A stretch of 64,000 nt of DNA, taken from Calamus simplicifolius (lineage: Eukaryota > Streptophyta > Magnoliopsida > Arecales > Arecaceae). A program made the translations under genes and the position numbers. Each line of letters begins with the position of its first letter. The first letter of the stretch is position 1. Below, piece after piece: positions 55,842-64,000 of the stretch. The notes beneath the pieces are model-generated. The model did not search any database. It was not told the DNA's origin and worked only from the letters and a program-made list of their open reading frames with translations. The DNA is taken from positions 371,640 through 435,639 of the forward strand of contig UESW01004237.1 of assembly GCA_900491605.1 (NCBI GenBank). The letters run 5' to 3'.

Positions 55842-57267
55842 TGTTGCCCTGATGTAGCAACTCAAAAGGGGGATGAATTGAGTTCTTAAAAATTAATACG
55901 TAGATATGTGCACTTTTCAAAATAAATTTAATTGATAGTGGTATGGTGAAGTGAAACTAGAGCTATCATAGAAATAATAGGCAAGCAATCACGATCAATC
56001 ACAAACCCAATAATTTTTATAGTAGTTCAGTGCAAACTCAGCACCTACATCCACTCTCGAAACTCTTCTTGAAAATTTTCACTCCAATTGTTTCACCAAA
56101 CAATTACAAAGCTAGCCCCCTCAACTAGCTTCTTGTTTCACAATACAAGGGGGCCTTACAACGGGCTTCAAAGGGCAAAACCCAACCCTTTACAAGTTTC
56201 AAATCAAATGAAACTTTAAGCACAAGTTCACATAGAAAATATTAAGTACACAAAGCTTCTATAATGAGTAGATGTTAAGAAATAAAAACTTTACAAATTT
56301 TGAAGAATACTCCATAAATAAGCTTTTCCTTTAAACTTTTGTAATAAATGAAGCCTCACTAAGGATGTGCTTGGAGCTTTGAATGGCCTTCAATGTGGTT
56401 GAATCTTCTTGCCACAGCAAAGGATTGAGAAATCAATGTACCTCAAGTGGCTTTTAAGTATTCAATACAACTCTCTTTTCTTTCTCTTCATTTTCACTGA
56501 ATAAGCTCTTTTTTACTCTATTTCATGCAACCTTCTTCACTATTCACCACATTCACTTATTCACTAAATCCCCTCTATTCACTCCTTTTGTTTTTTCTCT
56601 AGGTTTGTTTTTATAGCCTTTCAAATTTTTTAGCTGTTAGGAATGAAAACAAATGAAGATAAAAAGAAAACAAAAAAATAGAAATAGTCATTTGATATAT
56701 TTTTCCTTGACCCTAGTTGACAAGCTAATTGATTGGAATTAGAAAGCGCTCTATTTCTCTCAAGAATGACAAACCACATTCTAGTCGACTAGCCGGTCGA
56801 TTAGGTTTTCAATACAGTCTATTTCAGAGAGAAAAACACAAACAGAAGAAAACCAATCGACTAGGGAGTCGACTAAAGTTTAAAACCTCAATCTAGTCGA
56901 CTAACTAATCGACTAGGGAGTCAACTAGAATCCAAAACCTGCAATTTCAAGTGAAAGTCATGTCAAAAAGTAGATCTAGTCGACTAACTAGTCGACTAAA
57001 AGCCAAATGTCTCATCCTAGTCAACTGGTTAGTTGACTAACGGCTGAAAACACATCGACTAACCAGTCAACTAAGGCATAAAATCCATGAACAAGTCGAC
57101 TACCCAGTTGACTAGTTTCCAAAAATTCTCTGTTTTTCATTTTAAAGAAACATGTTTCACAAAATATCATATAAAAATTTACTGTAATGATCTTTATTTT
57201 TATAACAAACACGATAGTACCATACTTAATTACTTTATAATTATTAAAATCAATATGAGATCAACAT
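55842..57267 (-). repeat. solo LTR of a third Sirevirus-like family (1,426 bp)
   Basis: It begins TGTTGCCCTGATGTAGCAAC and ends GAGATCAACA, the same LTR frame as element 2. It shares the ATAGTAGTTCAGTGCAA...CACCTACATCCACTC block of the R/U5 region. Its U3 carries about a dozen CTAGTCGACTA-type motifs (56716-57114). It lies inside the AT-rich spacer that is uninterrupted at about 13060-13140, 20440-20500 and 33080-33170. The target duplication cannot be fixed because both sides are runs of A/T. Confidence 0.75.
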
Positions 57268-57479
57268 ATTTTTATTTATTTCTTTGTATTTATTTTTTAA
57301 AAAATAAAATAAATCATTCTTAAGAATCGAAACATTCTTAATACTTCAAACCTTTCCTCCTTTCCTTTTTCTCACTTTGCCTTCTTGCAATATCATTTAT
57401 CAGTTTACAAAAAAACATAATAATTCATTGATAAAATTAAAATATAATATCATTCATTAATTTTTTTTAAAAAAAGTCT

Positions 57480-57909
57480 TGAAGCAATAATAAGTTCGTT
57501 CCGTTGCGGTCAAATTGCATGCAGCCTTGGATCAATAAGTGGGCATCTCTCAATCACTGCCACAGTAAGTGAAGCCCAATTGTACCCAGCCGCAGGTCAG
57601 ATACGGTGCCGTACTGCGAAAGTTCCGAACCGACACATCAAAGCCGTCCATGTCCGTGATTTCCTGGTGGGCTCGAACCACCTAGGATCGACGCAGCACC
57701 CAATTTCCTAATAGCGGACAACGACTCGCTTGGTATCGTGTTGATGGGCGGTCGTGATTGCCGAAGCCGCTAAAGTCTGCGTGCTCTATTGGTCCGTACG
57801 TCACCTCCATCACTCTATAAACGTGGGCATGCAGAGGGATGCACTCCCCATAGCAACAAGCAAAGACGTTTGCTTTCGTTCGCCCATCCAGTCCCATCGA
57901 GAAGGAAGA
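57480..57909 (+). promoter_or_regulatory. orphan promoter copy D of the small membrane-protein gene
   Basis: It matches 13220-13640 including the TATA box (CTCTATAAAC, about 57814-57823). Relative to A and B there is an extra ~25-base segment (GGTCCGTACGTCACCTCC) just upstream of the TATA box. At about 57910, after GAGAAGGAAGA, the homology stops abruptly and the 104-bp array begins, so no gene body follows. The preceding 57268-57480 is matching AT-rich spacer. Confidence 0.6.
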
Positions 57910-58756
57910 CCCCCTCGGTCTCGGGCTACATGAACAATGCTTGGCCTCGAGTTCCGCTCTCGGCCTCAAGCCACAGCTCCCGGACCTCATGAACAGTATC
58001 TCAACCCCCGAGACGCCCTCGGTCTCGGGTTGCATGGACAGTTCTTGCCTCGAGTTCCGCTCTCGGCCTCAAGCCACAGCTCCCAGGCCTCATGAACAGT
58101 ATCTCAACCCCTGAGACCCCCTCGGTCTCGGGCTGTATGAATAGTTATTGGCCTCGAGTTCCGCTCTCGGCCTCAAGCCACAGCTCCCGGGCCTCATGAA
58201 CATTATCTCAACCCCCGAGACCCCTCGGTCTCGGGCTGCATGAACAGTGCTTGGCCTCGAGTTTCGCTCTCGCCTCAAGCCACAGCTCCCGGGCCTCATG
58301 AATAGTATCTCAACCCCCGAGACCCCCTCGGTCTCGGGCTGCATGAACAGTGCTTGGCCTCGGCCTCAAGCCACAGCTCCGGGCCTCATGAATAGTATCT
58401 CAACCCCCAAGACCCCCTCGGTCATGGGCTGCATGAACTGTGCTTGGCCTCGAGTTCCGCTCTTGGCCTCAAGCCACAGCTCCTGGGCCTCATGAACAGT
58501 ATCTCAACCCCCGAGACCCCCTCGGTCTCGGGCTGCATGAATAGTTATTGGCCTCAAGTTCTGCTCTCGGCCTCAAGCCACAGCTCTCGGGCCTCATGAA
58601 CAGTATCTCAACCCCCGAGACCCCCTCGGTCTCGGGCTGCATGAACAGTGCTTGGCCTCAAGTTCCGCTCTCGGCCTCAAGCCACAGCTCCCGGGCCTCA
58701 TGAACAGTATCTCAACCCCTGAGACCCCCTCGGTCTCGGGCTGCATGAACAGTGCT
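57910..58756 (+). repeat. 104-bp tandem array with a GAGACC/GGTCTC hairpin core
   Basis: About eight units of roughly 104 bases, some shortened by small deletions. Each contains CCCGAGACC-CCCTC-GGTCTCGGG, a 9-bp inverted repeat with a 5-base loop. The rest of the unit includes GGCCTCAAGCCACAGCTCC and CATGAACAGTATCTCAACC. Open frames on both strands here are repeat artefacts. It abuts the Tat-type element and is either the truncated start of its LTR or a 3'UTR array of a lost neighbour copy. Confidence 0.85.
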
Positions 58757-59385
58757 TGATGCATGATCCGGCCCACTCCGAGCCATCTGGCACACTCGCG
58801 TAATCCGCCGCACATCCATAGCAGGGTGCGGCCATACCTCATAACGGCGTATGGTCCATCACCTATCTGTCACTGTGCATGGCCATACCCCGTTATAGTG
58901 TACGATTCACCACCTGCCCATAACTGTGCACGGTCACATCCGCGGTGGTGCGCACCACGTACAACCACCGGCGCGAGACACCTGTGAGGCCACACTGGCA
59001 GGTGACGCGGGACACCTCCGGCATGTACGGTGACAGTACGATCAGTCACTGTCAGCCTCATCTTTTGTCCGTTATTGAACGGACACCTTGAAATCAACAA
59101 TCTTCGGGAATGAAAGGGGGTATCTTCGAGCAGGTATAAAAGCATACACTCACGCTGTAAGTATGGATCCTTGAACTTTGGTTTTCCTAGCTCCTTCCAG
59201 CTAATTAAGCCCCAATTATCTAGCTTTCTGGGGGCTAGATAGTTCTTGTCTGTTCCCGAGTGACTAACTTGAGCGTCGAAGGGTCCCCACCGGAGCATCC
59301 GGTCTCCTGGGACTTTTCTTGCAGGAGTCCGGGGAGGAGGACATCTATTTCCCCTACGCTCGAGGAAAGTGACTTGGCGTCAATA
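58757..59385 (+). repeat. 5' LTR of the Tat-type element (minimum extent)
   Basis: The end is set by the primer-binding site. CAATA at 59381-59385 corresponds to the CAACA end of the other Gypsy LTR. A TATA box GGTATAAAAG is at 59133-59142. TGATGCATGATCC at 58757 is a possible start, but the array at 57910-58756 may also belong to the LTR. Confidence 0.55.
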
Positions 59386-59387
59386 GA

Positions 59388-59406
59388 TTGGCGCGCCAGG
59401 AAGGGG
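59388..59406 (+). promoter_or_regulatory. primer-binding site of the Tat-type element
   Basis: TTGGCGCGCCAGGAAGGGG begins two bases after the LTR end. It is the form common in plant Tat elements. The tRNA is not assigned here. Confidence 0.75.
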
Positions 59407-59473
59407 GGGTGAAGAGAAAAACATTGAACAGGCAATCTGCAACCTCTCTCTCTCTCTCCGTGCCCTTGAGCTA

Positions 59474-61165
59474 TGGTGACAACCCGTGTGAAGGGGATCT
59501 CTATCCGCTGCACTAGGGGGCAGCGCCAAGAAGCGATTCGTTGACGGTTGCCCCCTCAGCTCCCCCGGCCGGTGCCCCAGCACCGTTGCATCTCCAGGAG
59601 GCTGGACCATCCGCTCCCCCGATTGGTGTCCCTGCTCCTCCTCCCCAGCAGCTCCAGGAAGACCGGTTTGCCGCTTTAGCCACGCAAGTTCAATCCTTGG
59701 CGGTGGCGGTTCAAGGCCTGCAGCACCAGCAGGTGGCCCCGCGGCAGCCGGAGCCGTATCCATCGGTTTCGGGGGTGGTGCAACCCAGCCAGCATTCCTC
59801 CCGAAGGAGATCACAGGTCCCGGAGGCTTGCCACCGTCATGCCTCACCCAAACCCCCCCACCGAGGAGCCTCTAAGAGACCCCGATCGCCTTCTCGCCAT
59901 GCCAGTATTTCTCCCAAGTGGCGGCATGGGAAGGAGGTGGAGCGCCCCCGCCGGCATCGCCGTCACCCTTCCCCATCCTCAAAATCCTAGGGGGAGGGGT
60001 CCTTCGGTGGCAGGATAGCCCATCGAGCCGAGCGTCGACTCGACGAGTATAACTAGTGGTTGGAGGAACTCAGCCGCCGAATCACTCACCTGCCCGAGGC
60101 GGACTATGACAGCCGGCCACCGCTGTCCCGCCGCATCATGGAAGAGCCCATCTCCATCCGGTTCCTCCTCCCCCAGCTGGATCCATATGACGGAACCACG
60201 GATCCCCTGGACCACCTAGAAAGTTACAAGGTTCTCATGCAGGTCCAGGGGGCCACCGATTCGCTCATGTGCATCGCTTTCCCTGCCACCCTGAAGAAGG
60301 CCGCCCGGGCTTGGTACTCTCGCCTACCGCCGTGGAGTATTGATTCTTTTCGTCAGCTAGAAAGAGCCTTCTTGGCCCATTTTGATGCCTGTCGGAAGAT
60401 TCCAAGGGTGGCTGACAGCCTCTTCGCTGTCCAGCTGAAGAGCGGCGAGTCCTTGCGGGATTACGTCGCTCGGTTTAAGGAGGCAGCCCTGGAGGTCTAC
60501 AATCCTGAAGACTCAGTGGCCACCTTGGCCTTGAAGCGAGGGCTTCTTCCGTCTCGCTTCATGTACTCCCTTGAAAAGAAGCCGCCAGATCTTACGCCGA
60601 GCTTTTGACTCGGGCCCAGAAGTATATCTGCGCCGACGAGGCTGATTCCTCTCGGCGCGAGGCGAGCGGGAGTGTCCTCAAGAAGTCGATCAGCCCTGAG
60701 CTTGTCGAAGTTCGACCCAGGAAGCCCGAACCTCCCCGCCGACCAGACAACCATCCTCGAGTCCCGGCACAGAGAGACGGGCCCTACACTCCTCTGGTCG
60801 CCCCTATATAGCACATATTGCTCGAGATCGAGGGAGAGTCTTATTTTCAGCACCCACCTCCGATAAACCCAAAAATCCCCCGCAACAAGAACCTTTACTG
60901 CCGCTATCACCAGAACCATGGACACGACACCGATGACTGCCGCCAGCTAAAAAAGGCGATAGAGGATCTTATCCAACGGCCATCTGGAAAAGTTCGTTCG
61001 AAGGAACAACCCGGATACTCCTGGTCCATCAGCGCCTCCGCCGCCGATGATCGACAACGCTCCAACCAAGAAGACGGTGGCAATGATTTTCTGAGGGGCA
61101 GGCGGCCCGCCCAAAAGGCTGAGAGGGGAGGGAGAGTTAGATCCTGTAATTCCTTTTCCTAAAAA
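59474..61165 (+). pseudogene. Gypsy gag, frameshifted
   Basis: ATG 59474 (MVTTRVKGISIRCTRGQRQE) stops after 23 codons, and the N-terminal proline/alanine-rich region continues in another frame (59541-59990). The retrotransposon gag domain is open at 60060-60608 (FLLPQLDPYDGTTDPLDHLE, AARAWYSRLP, SLRDYVARFKEAAL). After another shift comes a basic linker, then the zinc-binding block YCRYHQNHGHDTDDCRQLKK (about 60893-60950) in the frame 60818-61162. It is the structural protein of the element. Five or more breaks make it non-functional. Confidence 0.85.
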
Positions 61166-61660
61166 GGACTTAGAGGGGATGGTGAATAAAAATGATGATA
61201 GCGTCGTTGTGTCCATGACGATTGCTAAGCACCCTATAAAAAGAATTCTGGTTGATAGTGGGAGCTCGGTGGATGTTTTGAGTTATGATGCTTTTGTTCG
61301 CATGAACCTATCGCCCGACCTGCTCCGGCCCGTCACCATGCCCTTGATGGGGTTCACTGAGACTCCATGAAAGTTGAGGGGGAGGTCACTCTTCCCATCA
61401 CGATTGGCATGGCCCCGCACCAAAGCACAGTCTTCATGAACTTCCTGGTGGTCAGAGTGTCCCTCGCATATAATGCAATCCTCGAGAGGCCTGGGCTCAA
61501 CCTTTTGGACGCTGTCATATCCACTAAGCGACTCCTCGTAAGGTTTCCCACCAGGGAGGGAGTAAGGGAGATGCGGGGGAGCAGAACCTACCCCTGCTCT
61601 GCTACCACATGGCCCCCAGTCCGCAGGGGGTGGTGCCTGCACCCGCACCGGAAGCGCTAG
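61166..61660 (+). pseudogene. Gypsy aspartic protease region
   Basis: The frame 61179-61370 contains HPIKRILVDSGSSVDVLSYD, with the catalytic DSGS, and ends at a TGA. The continuation is open at 61367-61660 (STVFMNFLVVRVSLAYNAIL, LLVRFPTREGV). A single break separates two otherwise colinear parts of the same polyprotein. Confidence 0.85.
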
Positions 61661-63208
61661 ACCCCTAGGATCTAGAGAGGAGAGGAGAGCCGGCCGAGCA
61701 CCTGCTTGCTTTCCCTCTTGGGAAGGACCAAGCGAGGACGATTCGGATCGGAGCCCTACTCCCAGAGGAGGCCCGTGACCAGCTCCTCGCTTTCTTGTGG
61801 GCTAATGCTGATGTCTTCGCGTGGTCGGCATCCGATATGCCCGGCATTCCAGAGGAAGTGATTACCCACCAGCTCAACATTAAGCCGGAGTGCCGACCCG
61901 TTTGGCAAAAGAAGAGGAGCTTCGCTCCTGACAGCAGAAGGCCGTGGATGAGGAGGTGCGAAAGTTGTTGGCAGCCGATCATATCCATAAGGTGCACTAC
62001 CCCGACTGGCTGGCGAATATCGAGATGGTTTGCAAGGCCAGTGGGAGCTAGAGGATGTGTGTGGACTTCACCGATCTCAACAAGGCGTGCCCCAAGGACA
62101 GCTTCCACTGCCCCGGATTGACCAGCTAGTGGATGCCACATCCGGACACAAAACTCTTAGCTTCATGGATGCATTTTCGAGGTACAACCAAATCAGGATG
62201 AACCCAGCTGATGAAAAAGCCACCTCCTTTGTTACTGAAAAATGGATTTACTGCTACAAGGTGATGCCATTTGGGTTGAAGAATGCCGGAGCCACCTATC
62301 AGAGGTTGATGAATAAGGTCTTTGAGGACCAGATCGGGCGTAACATGGAGGTGTACGTGGATAATATGCTGACCAAGAGCACTAGTACTGCTGACCATGT
62401 TGCCGACCTCGCAAAGACCTTCAACAACCTACGCTGGTACCGGATGAGGCTAAACCCCCGCAAATGTGCTTTCGGGGTGGCAGCAGGCAAATTTCTGGGC
62501 TTTATGGTGACCCAACGGGGGATCGAAGCTAATCCTGACAAGATTCGGGCTATCTTGGACATGAGGCCCCCAGCTAATAAGAGGGAGGTACAACGCCTAA
62601 CCGAAAGGGTCGCAGCCTTAAGTCGTTTTATGTCAAGGTTGGCAGAAAGGTGCCTGCCCTTCTTTAAGGCGCTACGCAAGGTCAACAGCTTCGAGTGGAC
62701 AAAAGAGTGTCAGGACGCCTTTGAGGAGTTGAAGCATTTTCTATCCACTCCCCCGCTGTTGTCCAAACCAAGGGGCGGAGAAGAGCTCTTTCTATACCTT
62801 GCAGCCTCTCCAGAGGCCGTCAGTTCTATGCTTGTGCGTATGGATGCCGATGGAGCACAGAGGCCGGTCTACTACACCAGCAAGGTGCTTCATGATGCTA
62901 AAACTAGATATTCCAGGACTAAGAAGATCATTTTTGCCCTGGTGGTCTCTGCCCAGCGCTTCCGACCCTACTTCCAAGCTCATCCCATCGTGGTGCTCAC
63001 GGACCAACCTCTTCGGACCATCTTATCCCGTCCGGACACCTCTGATCGGTTAGCCAAGTGGGCCATCAAGCTGAGCGAGTTCAGCCTATCTATTCGACCA
63101 AGGTCGGCCATGAAATCTCAAGTGTTAGCTGATTTCTTGGTCGAGTGTTCTTGGACCGAGAGATGTTCGAAGGAATCGCGTCCAGAGGTGCATGAGGAAT
63201 CCTCCTAG
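61661..63208 (+). pseudogene. Gypsy reverse transcriptase and RNase H
   Basis: N-terminal blocks (FLWANADVFAWSASDMPGIP, about 61790-61850) are in a different frame from the 392-codon open stretch 62030-63208. A TAG at 62049-62051 and a shift near 62100 lie before the fingers. Palm motifs are SFMDAFSRYNQIRM and VMPFGLKNAGATYQRLMN. The active site reads YVDN (asparagine codon 62363-62365) where the family has YVDD. The connection and RNase H follow (VYYTSKVLHDAKTRY, VVLTDQPLRTIL, SRPDTSDRLAKWAIKL). Confidence 0.9.
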
Positions 63209-63221
63209 ATCGAGGAACCAG

Positions 63222-63592
63222 GGGAGGAGGACTGGATCTTGCATGTAGATGGAGCAGCAAATTCTCAAGGAAGCGGGGCCGGGCTCATCCTTGCGAGCCC
63301 CGAGGGAGAGGTGGTGGAGTACGCCCTTCGGTTTTAATTCCTGGCCACTAATAATCAAGCAGAGTATGAAGCCCTGTTGGCAGGAATGAGGCTAGCTAAG
63401 GAGCTCGGTGTGGGGCGTCTGAGGGCCTTCACTGACTCCCAGCTTATTTCTGGGCAAGTGACTGGGGAATATGAAGCCAGAGACTCGACCATGTCTTGCT
63501 ACCTGAGCAAAGTGCAGTCCCAAGCCTCTCGGTTCTCTTACTTCCGCGTTAGCTACATTCCCGAGCGGAGAACGCTAGGGCCGATGCACTAG
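63222..63592 (+). pseudogene. second (archaeal-like) RNase H domain of Tat Gypsy
   Basis: WILHVDGAANSQGSGAGLIL opens the domain, followed by a stop at about 63337-63339. TNNQAEYEALLAGMRLAKEL and FTDSQLISGQVTGEYEA follow, ending near YFRVSYIPERR. The catalytic acids HVDG, AEYEA and FTDSQ are present. The last (a D near the ADALA block of the family) falls after a frameshift at about 63565-63590. This extra RNase H is a diagnostic of plant Tat elements. Confidence 0.85.
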
Positions 63593-63599
63593 CCTGATT

Positions 63600-64000
63600 A
63601 GCCACCTCGACCGACGGGACCCTGGGAAGAACGTATGTGGAGCACTTGCAGACCCTGAGCATCGAAGCCATGGATAAGGCACTACCGGTTGAACAAGGGC
63701 CCTCCTGGATGGATGCCTATGTCCGGTATTTGGCCGACGACACTCTCCCAAAAGACCTTGCCGAGGCCAGGCTGCTCAGACGACAGGCTTCGAAATTCCT
63801 GATGATGGACGGGAAGCTTTATCGAAGATCATTTTCTTACCCGGTCCCTAAATATGTCGGACCAGTCGAGGCAGACTACATCTTGCGGGAAATCCATGAG
63901 GGCATCTGTGGGAGTCACCTGGGGGGCAGGGCCCTAGCTTATAAGGCCTTACGGCAGGGGTAATACTGGCTGACCATGAGGGAAGACGCGGCCGAGATTG
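63600..64000 (+). pseudogene. Gypsy integrase, N-terminal part
   Basis: The frame 63637-63963 holds the region before the integrase zinc finger (WMDAYVRYLADDTLP, LMMDGKLYRRSFSYPV) and the first histidine pair (EIHEGICGSHLGGRALAYKA). A TAA at 63961-63963 replaces a tyrosine codon just before the family's YWPTM block. The rest lies outside the window. Confidence 0.85.

Larger units (their letters stand above)
58757..64000 (+). mobile_element. Tat-type Gypsy retrotransposon, 5' part, runs off the window
   Basis: The LTR end and primer-binding site lie at 59385-59406. Gag, protease, reverse transcriptase with RNase H, a second RNase H, and the start of integrase follow. The second RNase H between pol RNase H and integrase is the hallmark of the Tat lineage. 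Stops and frameshifts are frequent and the reverse-transcriptase catalytic YVDD is YVDN, so it is inactive. The 3' end is outside the window. Confidence 0.9.

Noticed and set aside
58090..58842. Open frames with repeated GVSGVEILFMRPGSCGL words
   Set aside because: They are translations of the 104-bp tandem array.

Overview
This is nuclear DNA of a flowering plant, probably a monocot. The evidence is several plant-type LTR retrotransposons (Sirevirus-type Copia, Tat-type Gypsy), plant RTE and L1 LINEs, Tourist-like MITEs and a CACTA relic, with long AT-rich spacers and introns of plant type. A palm-like monocot is a guess from overall flavour, not something I can prove. There are no prokaryotic genes, rRNA, tRNA or CRISPR.

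The host component is small. A short two-membrane-segment protein gene occurs three times on the + strand: 14027-14344 (A), 34041-34358 (B) and 51306-51581 (C, diverged). A fourth copy of its TATA promoter, without the gene, lies at 57480-57909. A and B sit in a direct segmental duplication: 8080-14851 corresponds to 22309-24644 plus 30458-34868. Further partial copies of the same unit lie at 14852-17471, 19187-20505, 52451-54332 and 57268-57909. The locus is therefore a tandem, rearranged family of one unit into which transposons have landed. The related copies supply pre-insertion sites, so several insertions can be dated relative to the duplication.

Left to right: 3' end of a Sirevirus (1-3294) inserted in an older Copia (3295-5699); CACTA-type pseudogene with subterminal repeats (5700-8079); unit A (8080-17471) with an RTE LINE relic, an unidentified minus-strand ORF, two MITEs and gene A; a second RTE relic on the minus strand (17472-19186); partial unit (19187-20505) and an expanded MITE (20506-21295); unit B (22309-34868), split by a 5.8-kb non-autonomous Gypsy element (24645-30457, TSD AAAGT) packed with hairpin-forming repeat arrays; an L1-clade LINE on the minus strand (34925-40712); a nearly complete Sirevirus on the minus strand (40981-51055); gene C and its flank (51056-54332); a Gypsy solo LTR with TSD GTAGT (54338-55202) and an opposed LTR fragment; a solo Sirevirus-like LTR (55842-57267); an orphan promoter; a 104-bp tandem array; and a Tat-type Gypsy element running off the right edge.

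The most unusual signals are four. (1) Dense arrays of a GTCGAC/GCCGAC-cored motif occur in the U3 of three different Sirevirus LTR families and again just upstream of the env-like ORF of the internal element. (2) The Gypsy elements carry arrays whose every unit is a small inverted repeat, some with compensatory base changes. (3) The small membrane-protein gene is almost unchanged between A and B while its flanks have diverged. (4) An unidentified minus-strand ORF differs between copies by an in-frame block of 36 bases. All alignments were done by eye; no identities were computed.
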